A DNA stretch of 64,000 bases. It comes from Ovoidimarina sediminis (GTDB lineage Bacteria > Pseudomonadota > Alphaproteobacteria > Rhodobacterales > Rhodobacteraceae). Positions 45,649 to 53,583 of the stretch are shown in pieces. The position numbers and the translations under genes are program-made. The notes below the pieces were generated by a model. The model made no database searches. It was not told where the DNA came from and worked only from the letters and a program-made list of their open reading frames with translations. How positions within the stretch are numbered: the first letter of the stretch is position 1; each line of letters starts with the position of its first letter. Where the stretch lies: assembly GCF_032586175.1 (NCBI RefSeq), contig NZ_JAWHTE010000005.1:190244-254243 (forward strand), read 5' to 3'.

Positions 45649-46263
45649 ATGCTTTTGAACAGTGAAGGAGAACTCCCAATACGTGCAGTAGAGGCACACG
45701 AAGCGGATCGCTTCGCGGCGACTTTGGCACTTGCAATGAGCTCAGACCCGCCGGTTCGTTGGGGTGCACCCGATGCGCGAAATTATCTTGATATGTGGCT
45801 TGCTCTGATACCAGCGTTTGCTGGAAGCAACTCAATCGCGCTGGGTTGTGCGCATGTCGTAGGTGATTTTCTTGGCGCTACTTGTTGGCTGCCCCCTGGT
45901 GAAAAGCCAAACGACGATGCCGGTTGGACCGTTCTAACCAAACACTGTGATAATACGCGTCTTGAAAGGGTCGCAGCTGTGTTTGAGGAGATGGGAAAGC
46001 ATCATCCGAGCGAGCCTCATTGGTATCTCTGGCTTATCGGAGTGGATCCTGCATTCCATGGACATGGTCTGGGCTCCAAACTAATGGAGCGAGGCATAGC
46101 CGCGAGTAATAGTGATGGTGCGCCTTGCTACCTGGAGGCGACAACGCAAAAGGTTGTACCTCTCTATGAGCGGTTTGGGTTCGAGGTCATCGACGAGATT
46201 ATCGTCCATGATTGCCCGCCGCTATATCCAATGGTCAGATATTCAAAGCTCGGAGAGGTTTAG
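45649..46263 (+). CDS. GNAT family N-acetyltransferase (puromycin acetyltransferase-like)
   Basis: 204 residues from ATG 45649, with AAAGGAG 9 bases upstream. The C-terminal acetyl-CoA motif GVDPAFHGHGLGSKLMERGI is near 130, preceded by HWYLWLIG, as in the puromycin/small-molecule acetyltransferase subgroup. KVVPLYERFGFEVI closes the fold. It is cargo of the element. An antibiotic- or toxin-inactivating role is possible but unproven. Confidence 0.88.
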   Translation: MLLNSEGELPIRAVEAHEADRFAATLALAMSSDPPVRWGAPDARNYLDMWLALIPAFAGSNSIALGCAHVVGDFLGATCWLPPGEKPNDDAGWTVLTKHCDNTRLERVAAVFEEMGKHHPSEPHWYLWLIGVDPAFHGHGLGSKLMERGIAASNSDGAPCYLEATTQKVVPLYERFGFEVIDEIIVHDCPPLYPMVRYSKLGEV

Positions 46264-46290
46264 CTTTTCGCGAGCTGATGGCTCCTACTT

Positions 46291-46352
46291 CCGCGACTCG
46301 GACATCGAGCGGAATCCAGCGAAGGTCTGCTGTCGGCAGAAGCGGTCGTTCC
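46291..46352. repeat. Dispersed intergenic repeat, copy inside the element
   Basis: 62 bases starting CCGCGACTCGGACATCG and ending AGCGGTCGTTCC. A copy at 62023-62084, outside the element, differs at three positions. More diverged similarity continues for about 40 bases on the right (GACCGGTTAGCGC against GACCGGTAAGTGC). Confidence 0.85.
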
Positions 46353-46484
46353 CGCCCAAAACACCGCTTCGAGTGCCGTGAGTGACCGGTTAGCGCAGCA
46401 CAGCAGTCATCTGACTCAATCCCTCAGATGTCTCAAGAGAGCCCGGAGCCAACGTCCTTCAAGCGCAGACGACGCGCTGAATTC

Positions 46485-46985
46485 TCATTCTGGGTGCCGC
46501 CAGACAGGCGATCCATCCGGACGGCGCTTCGCGGTTTCATCAATTGTACATCCAAGCCGTTCAGCGAGACGAATGGACCGCACGTTCTCTTCCTTGATGT
46601 ATGAGGCCATGCGCCGCCAGCCAAAGGTCTCTGCTGACCATCGGCGGGCTGCGATGACTGCTTCGGACGCGTAGCCTTTCCCTTCAAAAGAAGCGTCCCA
46701 AATCTGCCATCCAAGTTCTGGTTCCGGCCAGTCCGGAGGAAAGTGCGGGCCTGCTACACCTATCGCTCGATCCTCTCCCCGTCGAAGAACTATCGCCTGC
46801 GGCGCGAAACCTTTGAGCTGTTGATGTCCGATAAAATAAGCGAAGCTCCTCCACGCATCGGCAACGTTATTTGTTCCCATCGACAGCCTGGCACGCTCGC
46901 TAAGCGAGTAGTCGCGAAACACCTCCCAATCTATCGGTGCAATCGGGCGTAGAAGTACGCGCTCAGACTCCGCAACAAAGCTCAT
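46485..46985 (-). CDS. GNAT family N-acetyltransferase (RimJ/RimL type)
   Basis: 166 residues. The start ESERVLLRPIAPIDWEVFRDY and the motifs WDASFEGKGYASEAVIAARRW near 96 and EENVRSIRLAERLGC near 132 are those of RimJ/RimL-like protein or small-molecule acetyltransferases. It is convergent with the preceding GNAT across a 220-base gap containing dispersed repeats. Substrate unknown. Confidence 0.9.
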   Translation of the reverse strand: MSFVAESERVLLRPIAPIDWEVFRDYSLSERARLSMGTNNVADAWRSFAYFIGHQQLKGFAPQAIVLRRGEDRAIGVAGPHFPPDWPEPELGWQIWDASFEGKGYASEAVIAARRWSAETFGWRRMASYIKEENVRSIRLAERLGCTIDETAKRRPDGSPVWRHPE

Positions 46986-47183
46986 GACCCTTTGCCCCCT
47001 GTAAAGCGGTCATGATCCATTCGATTCTTCAATGAAGCAAGCTTCGCAACGGTGACATACCGTGACCGGCCGCTTCGTCCATGAAGCATGATGCAGGCAT
47101 CAGGGCAAAATCGCAGAGCGACAGCTTCGAGCCCGAAGCAGAGCGAAACAAGGCCCCCACCTCACCTTGTCGCCAAACTCCAC

Positions 47184-47606
47184 TCAACTCCGCACGCCCC
47201 GCCAAGTTCCGATGCACCCGTTCTCGGCAATATAGGTTCCGTTCCACCCTCCGGCTGAAAAGACACCGTGGAAATCACCAACATCACGACCATTCCAGAG
47301 AAAATCGCCGAGTACCGAATTGCCGGTAACCTTGGCGCCACCGTGTGTAATCGTCTGTCCCGCGGAATTCACGACAGACCCTGAGATTTTTAGCGAAGAA
47401 GAAACTTTCATACTTCCTGAACCGCTGAGGCAGTCATCACCATATCTACCAGTAGTCGAGGAATGCGAATAGCTGATCTCCCACTGCCCAATCATTTGAT
47501 CGGCTGCAACGGAAGTAGGGGATGCGCAGCCTGTGATCAGAAGTATGACCGTGGTCCTTTTGGCAAGATCCCGAATTCTAGAATGCCACCTACAGTTTTT
47601 GCTCAT
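47184..47606 (-). CDS. Putative lipoprotein with C-terminal beta-rich domain
   Basis: 140 residues from ATG 47606. A long basic N-region precedes the hydrophobic core TTVILLITGC, a lipobox at about residue 27. The mature domain contains QMIGQWEISYSHSSTTGRYGDDC and FHGVFSAGGWNGTYIAENGCIGTWRG, with two cysteines and repeated Gly-Thr-Trp strands, resembling small lipocalin- or META-like barrels. No family assigned. A TTG start at 47663 is possible. Confidence 0.65.
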   Translation of the reverse strand: MSKNCRWHSRIRDLAKRTTVILLITGCASPTSVAADQMIGQWEISYSHSSTTGRYGDDCLSGSGSMKVSSSLKISGSVVNSAGQTITHGGAKVTGNSVLGDFLWNGRDVGDFHGVFSAGGWNGTYIAENGCIGTWRGVRS

Positions 47607-47911
47607 GCGCCTTGGCCTTTTCGGCTTGGTATTCCTGTTCAAAAAGTCTAGCCGGACAGACAAGAGCGGCCATCCCAGTGAGGATTATTTTGCTTTGCAA
47701 TTACTTTCAATTGATCCGTGTCAATGTGAACCTGCATTAGGCGACTAGTCTAAATTGCACAAGTTTAGACGGCTGTTGCTGCTGATCTGTTGCGAGAGTC
47801 ACAAATGGTGCAACCCTTATTGGGTGCCTGATCTGAAGCGATGAGATGGTTATCCGTTCACTGCGGTGACTCTGACAGCAAACGTTTCGAGAAGTGGAGG
47901 AGGACGTCCTG

Positions 47912-48313
47912 ATGCGGTTGTTTGTTGCCTTGGTTCTCCCTGTTGTTTCGAGTTTTCTGGGCGCGCAAGCCCTCGCAGATGAAGTTGGCCGATCGGAGTA
48001 CCTCGCAGCCTGCGCCGGATGTCATGGTCGGTCGGCTGAGGGCAACGGCTCGATGTCGCAGAATCTCAATATCAATGCGCCAAACCTGACTAACCTTGCA
48101 CTGCGCAATGGTGGAGTATTTCCGTTTGAGCGCACTCTTCGCTTGATCGATGGACGAGACGAAGTTCGATTGCACGGCAGTCCCATGCCGATTTGGGGTG
48201 AACGATTCTTTGCAGTTGCATCTGAGTCGGAAGACGCGAGGGACGCAGAGATAGAGACCCGCGGCCGTCTTCTGTCTCTCGTCTACTATTTGGAGTCGGT
48301 TCAGAAAAAGTGA
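47912..48313 (+). CDS. Class I cytochrome c-type protein
   Basis: 133 residues with signal peptide (MRLFVALVLPVVSSFLGAQALA). The heme-binding site CAGCH is near residue 34, and a possible axial methionine is in SPMPIWGE near 92. The layout ALRNGGVFPFERTLRLIDGRDE is typical of single-domain periplasmic c-type cytochromes. GGAGGAGG lies 8 bases before ATG 47912. A cytochrome as pipolin cargo is unusual. No oxidase or reductase partner is encoded nearby. Confidence 0.88.
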   Translation: MRLFVALVLPVVSSFLGAQALADEVGRSEYLAACAGCHGRSAEGNGSMSQNLNINAPNLTNLALRNGGVFPFERTLRLIDGRDEVRLHGSPMPIWGERFFAVASESEDARDAEIETRGRLLSLVYYLESVQKK

Positions 48314-48349
48314 GTCGGGTGACCTGTTGAATAGCTCTGGAGAAGCACG

Positions 48350-48784
48350 ATGCTTGGAAGACTTCTTATCATGTCCGTTGCAGCTTTGATGGCATTTACT
48401 TTTACCGCTAGTTCGTCTTCTGAAAAGATCACTCGACAGATTCCAGTTACGGAAGACTTTATTGAAGGTAGAATTGGATCAACCGAAGGTGGGAATTCAT
48501 TCAAGTATCGGGTCTACGTATTGCCTGTAAACGGAGTCTTGGAATTCTGCGGGGTTCTTGCTTTTGGCCCAGGCACTTATGAGAGAGATTTTAAGCGCTT
48601 CTTGCGCGACAGCGGATTCAGGATCAATGGCAAGGTTGTTCTCAAAGACCTGACTTATTGGAACGTCGCCAAGAGAGGAGAGCTTGATCGATCCGTTGCG
48701 AATTGCCAGAGTACGGGTGTTAGTGCCAACACAAAAGTAACGAGCCTCAGCATGGCATGGTCTAAGCGTCGATATCGTATGTAG
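48350..48784 (+). CDS. Exported protein, unknown function
   Basis: 144 residues. The signal peptide is about residues 1-20 (LLIMSVAALMAFTFTASS). The mature domain (FKYRVYVLPVNGVLEFCGVLAFG, RDFKRFLRDSGFRING) has two cysteines and is beta/alpha mixed. It starts 36 bases after the cytochrome gene and may be co-transcribed with it. I recognise no family. Confidence 0.7.
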   Translation: MLGRLLIMSVAALMAFTFTASSSSEKITRQIPVTEDFIEGRIGSTEGGNSFKYRVYVLPVNGVLEFCGVLAFGPGTYERDFKRFLRDSGFRINGKVVLKDLTYWNVAKRGELDRSVANCQSTGVSANTKVTSLSMAWSKRRYRM

Positions 48785-48968
48785 TTAAAGAGCATCGAGC
48801 TTAACAAGTGCCTGGGTTGTCCTACTAACCGGTTGTTCGGCTGCTTCGATCAGACTGCTGCTCAAAGCCTTATTCTGGCGTCGAAAAATTGGCGCACTGG
48901 GCCAGGTCATCTCTGGTACCATCCATTCTCGTTAGAGAATTACGACGTCGATTGTTCAGGGGGGTGAT

Positions 48969-49724
48969 ATGTACTGGTGGGCTACTGTTCTAGCATTGGC
49001 GGCAGCGAACGTATCGAGCATCGCTGTTGCCACGGACATTCGAGGCCAAGGCTCGGGGCTTTCAATGTACAAAGCACGGAAGTTAGCAGAGGTCCTCCCC
49101 TATAGTGTTGCCCGGCGCGTGCAGACCTATCAGGTTATGCGTAGGCTCGGTCAGCTAAACCATAACCCACTATTCTCTGAACCGATAAAGGAAATCGAGT
49201 CAGAGACATTCCCAGGAATGAAACGATTGGTTCTTATCGATACAGATAATGACGCTGTCGGAGACTACTTTGTTTATAAAGCGGATGAAGGACCAGACGA
49301 ATTATATGGTGCCATGTTCCCATTGGTTGAGGGTGGTCCTCCAGCTTGGATTGTGTTTCCGGTTGGTCCCGTATTGGACGATGAAAAGGAGTTGCTGTTT
49401 CTTTTTTTACATTGGGTCGATCAAAATTCCGACGGGAGAGCTGATCTCACAATCTTTGAGGATGTCGATCTAGACCAGTCCGGTTGGCCTGAGTCTGGTA
49501 TGTCTGCATGGCTGGCCGACGACGATTTTGATGGTCTAGTAGATACCGCGATGCATTGCGCCAAAGCAGAGTGCTCCGAGATCAAACCTGTAGATGGTGT
49601 GTTCGATCTAAAGCTCAGGTTTAATCCAGGAGGAGGGAGGTTCGTAAACGGACAGGAGTTCGCGAACACTGGCTTTCTGGAGTTGCTTTTTCGTGATCTT
49701 CGCCTTGCGATGGAAATGGAGTGA
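48969..49724 (+). CDS. Exported protein with Asp-rich calcium-binding-like loops
   Basis: 251 residues with an N-terminal signal (WATVLALAAANVSSIAVA). Three aspartate-rich loops are visible: DTDNDAVGDYF near 95, DQNSDGRADLTIFEDVDLDQ near 155 and DDDFDGLVDTAMHC near 180. They follow the D-x-D/N-x-D-G pattern of EF-hand-like or dockerin/thrombospondin-3 calcium sites. The remainder is unfamiliar. Its stop is six bases before the next exported-protein gene, so the two form an operon. Confidence 0.75.
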   Translation: MYWWATVLALAAANVSSIAVATDIRGQGSGLSMYKARKLAEVLPYSVARRVQTYQVMRRLGQLNHNPLFSEPIKEIESETFPGMKRLVLIDTDNDAVGDYFVYKADEGPDELYGAMFPLVEGGPPAWIVFPVGPVLDDEKELLFLFLHWVDQNSDGRADLTIFEDVDLDQSGWPESGMSAWLADDDFDGLVDTAMHCAKAECSEIKPVDGVFDLKLRFNPGGGRFVNGQEFANTGFLELLFRDLRLAMEME

Positions 49725-49730
49725 GCAACG

Positions 49731-50333
49731 ATGCGCGCCATCCTCCTCGCTGCCTTGTTTACAGTTCTTGCCCATCAGACGGCCGCGGAAGAGCTCTGGG
49801 AAAAGCTAGAAACCTTCATCATTGATCGGTTCGAGATTTCACTTCCGTCCGGGCCGGCTTGGAATCCTCGATCGGGAAATCAATGGTATAATTTATCCCG
49901 GAGAATCCGAACTCAAGACGGGGATTTCTTTTTATGGATCGGCTTCGAGGTAAACTACTACCCTGCGAACCGTTATGACTGGACTGCCGCCGAAATTGCG
50001 CGAGACGTGCGCGATGTTGAGGCCCTAAAATTGCTGGAGGAGGAGGCCAAAACCGGAAATCAACTTGCGGTCCTAGAGTACAAACAGGGCTTGCACGCGG
50101 GTCAGATCGCCTACAGCTTACTTTGGGCGCACCGCGTCTACATAGAGTCGCTCGAGCGAAACGTACCTGCCTACCAAGAGCTATACGTCTTCCTGCCTGC
50201 AGATCATTATGTTGACCTACGGTATATGGCTATCTATTTTGGGGCGTATTGCGTTTCGAGCTGCAAACACAAATTCCCATCAGTAAACCTGCTCCATCCA
50301 GTATTGGAAACCGTTAAGATTTCTGATCATTAG
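49731..50333 (+). CDS. Exported protein, unknown function
   Basis: 200 residues. The signal peptide MRAILLAALFTVLAHQTAAE is followed by an aromatic-rich mature part (SGNQWYNLSRRIRTQDGDFFLWIGFEVNYYP, YQELYVFLPADHYVDLRYMA) and a final cysteine pair in GAYCVSSCKHKF. Six bases separate it from the preceding gene. I recognise no family. Confidence 0.72.
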   Translation: MRAILLAALFTVLAHQTAAEELWEKLETFIIDRFEISLPSGPAWNPRSGNQWYNLSRRIRTQDGDFFLWIGFEVNYYPANRYDWTAAEIARDVRDVEALKLLEEEAKTGNQLAVLEYKQGLHAGQIAYSLLWAHRVYIESLERNVPAYQELYVFLPADHYVDLRYMAIYFGAYCVSSCKHKFPSVNLLHPVLETVKISDH

Positions 50334-50578
50334 GCAATTTCTAATCCAACTGTGTTTGTGTATCGGTAAGTCAACGCAGTTAAGCGCAGGCAACCGTCAC
50401 AAGCTCCCTGGCGTCCATAGATTACAAGCCAAGTCTTGCTCCCTTTTATAGAAAACCCTCACAGGGACCTTTGTTTCAGCGTTCACTGCGCTGCAATGAT
50501 CGCTTCAGCTTTCTGAACAGGCGATAGACCTGCTGAATCGTCCGCCGGTTTCGTATGGCAAGGCCGCAATTGTTGGGG

Positions 50579-50801
50579 TCTTTGGGGTTCTGTTGCACAA
50601 ATCGCGTGTGGGATTCATCTCGTGAATCCAGGGTGGTAGCTGGGATGCATGAGCAGACCGACACCACCGACCTACAGGACCAAGAACTGGCCTGCCTACA
50701 ACGAAGCGCTCAAGCGCCGGGGCTCGCTGACGATCTGGTTCGACCCCGAGATGAGCTGGGAGTGCGCCTATTGCGTCTATCCTTACCGAGGCAAGAACTA
50801 A
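50579..50801 (+). mobile_element. Remnant of an IS5-family insertion sequence
   Basis: GGGTTCTGTTGCACAAATC at about 50579 resembles an IS5-type terminal repeat. From ATG 50649 the frame reads RPTPPTYRTKNWPAYNEALKRRG then SLTIWFDPEMSWE, the well-known N-terminus of IS5-family transposases. Identity to that pattern stops after about 40 codons, and the frame ends at TAA 50799-50801. The rest of the transposase and the right end are missing. Just left, the minus strand carries an isolated arginine-rich tail (QQVYRLFRKLKRSLQRSER) that may be a gene broken by this insertion. Confidence 0.7.
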
Positions 50802-50891
50802 GGCGCGCTATTCGGTTGACGCAAATCAACGAAAGAAAACTGTATTCCTGAAAGCGTCTTAGTATCCTTGCTCACTAGGAAGGTGAGAGAG

Positions 50892-52142
50892 ATGCAAGCA
50901 GTAGCGGACACCACTCGTCTCGTACAAGACGGGATCATCACCGGCGAGCAGGCAGCGACAATAGAGGCTAGGGCGCGGCAGACGATGGTGAGCCTCGCTA
51001 TCAACGCCGTTCTGTGCCTCGGCATTATCGCTGCAACCGGTGGCTTCATCGCATGGCTGGGAACGCCTGCGTCTGTCGCAATGACCGGGCTGCTCTTCTT
51101 GGGAATGGGCGCCTTGATCCTAGCCTACGGCAGCGAATTGTTCCGTATGTTCGGAAATGCCTCGGCGCTTATCGGTGCGGGCATGTTGATCGGCGGCGGC
51201 AGCCTTGAGCTTATGGAGAAGTACGAGGACATAGCGGGTGGCGTTATGACTGCGGTAGGTTTCGCCATCGCCTCCGTTGCTGCGTGGCTGCTCAAATCTG
51301 ACCGGGTTTCAGCGCGTTTCGTGTCCGGCTCGGTCATGCTGATGGGGCTTGCCATGCACTTGGTCGGCATCGCATTTCTCCTGAAACAAGCAGAAACAAC
51401 CGGCGCACTGATCACAGTATTTTTCCTGTACACGACGGCGTTTGTTGTCGCGGCGGGCTGGTTAACCGATGTCCGGCTGGTCACCGCGCTTGCCATCGCC
51501 CCGTTTGCCCAAGCTCTGGATACCAGCACCTCCTACTTTGACGCGGCTTACGTCTTCTACTCGCCCGAGTCGACGCTCTCGATCATTCAGATGGCGGCGC
51601 TGATCGCTGGTTGCCTCTGGATTGCGGCGAACCGGCCCGAACGGATGGCAAGGCATGCCCGAGTCCTTTTTGTCATGGCCTTTGTGGTTGCAAATCTGTG
51701 TGCGTTGGTCGGATCACTGTTTGGAGATTGGGTCGGCGAAACCATCTGGGGGCCTGGGTACACTTGGGATCCCACGGCGTCGCACGAAGAAGGACAGCTC
51801 GCCTGGAAAGAATTCCTGGAAGCTCAAGACACTTGGCGCGAAACAGCGTTTTTCTTGTCCTCCGATCTCTACGCGGTTCTTTGGGCGGTAACGCTTGTTG
51901 CCCTCATTTTTTGGGCTGCGCACAAATCCCAGCGAGGGCTCTTTAATGCGTCGGTCACCTTCGCTGGAATTCACGCGTACACGCAGTTCTTCGAGAGCTA
52001 TCACGAAGAGCCACTTGCCTATGTGATTGGCGGGATCACGGCGATCCCTCTTGCGTGGGGCATATGGAGACTGGACCATTGGATCGTGGCAAGACGTGAT
52101 CTGACGCTGCCCGAAGACCATCAGAGAGAGCGATCGGCGTAG
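50892..52142 (+). CDS. Multi-pass membrane protein (DUF2157-like)
   Basis: 416 residues from ATG 50892, with GGAAGGTGAGAG upstream. The cytoplasmic N-terminus ADTTRLVQDGIITGEQAATIEARA resembles the DUF2157 start, followed by about eleven hydrophobic helices in pairs. A larger soluble loop lies near residues 285-320 (WDPTASHEEGQLAWKEF). Function unknown. It is probably cargo. Confidence 0.75.
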   Translation: MQAVADTTRLVQDGIITGEQAATIEARARQTMVSLAINAVLCLGIIAATGGFIAWLGTPASVAMTGLLFLGMGALILAYGSELFRMFGNASALIGAGMLIGGGSLELMEKYEDIAGGVMTAVGFAIASVAAWLLKSDRVSARFVSGSVMLMGLAMHLVGIAFLLKQAETTGALITVFFLYTTAFVVAAGWLTDVRLVTALAIAPFAQALDTSTSYFDAAYVFYSPESTLSIIQMAALIAGCLWIAANRPERMARHARVLFVMAFVVANLCALVGSLFGDWVGETIWGPGYTWDPTASHEEGQLAWKEFLEAQDTWRETAFFLSSDLYAVLWAVTLVALIFWAAHKSQRGLFNASVTFAGIHAYTQFFESYHEEPLAYVIGGITAIPLAWGIWRLDHWIVARRDLTLPEDHQRERSA

Positions 52143-52366
52143 TTTAGAGCGGCGAGCTAGAGCTGGCGCATTCGCTATCCCCGACACGAAATCCTGATCA
52201 AGCTACACCTTCCGCCTTGCGCACGAAACAATCGCTCAGAAGGGTGTTTGCAACGGGCAGGTTTGTCCGCACACCGGTCATAGCCTAGATTTGTGTGAAC
52301 GTCCGGATTTGGTAGAAGTTGTCATTCGCGTGGGTCGAGGCAGGGACGTTGGAGAGAAGGGTGGCA

Positions 52367-52588
52367 ATGGTCCGGAGTTGGCTGATCTTAACAGGTGTTC
52401 TAGCCGTGATGGCCGGTTGCAGCCTGGACGACGGACATCATACGCCACGTGAGGACACTCCGGAGCCCGGTATCACTATCTCCGGCACAGCCGTCATGGG
52501 CGTAGCTGGCGGTTCAAACAAGTCTACGCGGGTGGTGTCAGGAGTGAAGGACCTAGAGTTGACCGTTGGGGTAGAGTTGGACGGCTGA
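52367..52588 (+). CDS. Small lipoprotein
   Basis: 73 residues from ATG 52367, with GGAGAGAAGG 7 bases upstream. Signal MVRSWLILTGVLAVMAGC has a canonical lipobox at residue 18. The short mature part (DDGHHTPREDTPEPGITISG, VKDLELTVGVELDG) is acidic and likely flexible. No family. Confidence 0.6.
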   Translation: MVRSWLILTGVLAVMAGCSLDDGHHTPREDTPEPGITISGTAVMGVAGGSNKSTRVVSGVKDLELTVGVELDG

Positions 52589-52755
52589 CTTACTCGTCAG
52601 ATCATTGCTCCCTTAGCCCGCGAATGTACCTGCAACGCTCTTACGTACGTACGCGTGATTGTCAGGCAAAACGAATTTCGTTCAAGACTTGAAGGTTCTG
52701 CCTCTCCTCGTCAGCTCTGAAGCAAGATCAATTATAGTGATGACGGAGGTAGAGG

Positions 52756-52929
52756 GTGGTCACATGGGACGACGTTGTTCGAGCTTATGTCGAGTGGCAG
52801 CTGGAAGAGAGACGGGCGGTCGGGGACTGGAGCCATCAGGAGTGCCTTAGGCAGAGGCGCAAGTACCATGAGGTGCGGAATCGGTGGCTACTGCAAGAGG
52901 GCGAGATACCTGAAAGTCTGTTCGTCTAG
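52756..52929 (+). CDS. Small charged protein, tentative
   Basis: GTG 52756 follows GGAGGT by 5 bases and the frame runs 57 codons to TAG 52927-52929. The product is polar and rich in Trp, Arg and Glu (WDDVVRAYVEWQLEERRA, RQRRKYHEVRNRWLLQEG), unlike random translation. The remaining DNA between 52,589 and 53,134 holds no other gene that I see. Confidence 0.5.
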   Translation: MVTWDDVVRAYVEWQLEERRAVGDWSHQECLRQRRKYHEVRNRWLLQEGEIPESLFV

Positions 52930-53134
52930 GCTAGTCACCCATTCCCTCCTCGTATGCTGCTGAGAACTTGAACTTTTTCGCTGATGCATTCGAGAGTTCA
53001 CGCTGGATGCTCTTCCCAACACCAGCGATTTGTTGCCGAGGTTTCACATAGCGAAGGTATCCCCTTCGTGAGACTCAGGCCGCTGTAGTAAGATCAAGGA
53101 GGGGTATTTCCACTCATCAAAGATTGGAGATTCT

Positions 53135-53359
53135 ATGTCTGCTCTGAACACCAAAAATCCGACACCTTTGCGCGACAATAGGTATCCACAGACACATCGA
53201 GCCTCGAACTACAGCCGCTATTTTGAGGCTGGCCGTGATGCGGCGGTCATCGGCGACAACGATGCGCAAGCTGCGCACGGACTTGTGCCAGAAACACCAG
53301 AAGAACGCCAAGCATGGGATGCGGGTCGCGCCTCGATTGGTCTGAACACGTTGATGTAG
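53135..53359 (+). CDS. Small protein with RMF-like GxxA/W motif, tentative
   Basis: 74 residues from ATG 53135, with GGAG 8 bases upstream. The middle YFEAGRDAAVIGDNDAQ and ERQAWDAGRASIG recall the G-x3-A-x2-G ... W-x2-G pattern of ribosome-modulation-factor-like small proteins, but the similarity is weak. Soluble and acidic. It is convergent with the polymerase gene. Confidence 0.5.
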   Translation: MSALNTKNPTPLRDNRYPQTHRASNYSRYFEAGRDAAVIGDNDAQAAHGLVPETPEERQAWDAGRASIGLNTLM

Positions 53360-53583
53360 AGGACGCAGTGCCCGTCGGTCGGGTCGCCGGATAGAGCTAT
53401 GGGCAATCGGGAGCGGGCGGTGGAGTGCAACCGTCTCAGTAATCACTCAGGCGCCACGGGGGGTGGTGAAGTACGATATCCTTGATCATGTCGTACATTG
53501 CTCATTACATAATACATTGATAAACAATAAAAGTAGTGAAGGTGTAACTTTTCCATATGGGAGCCAGAGCCTTTAAGTTACAC

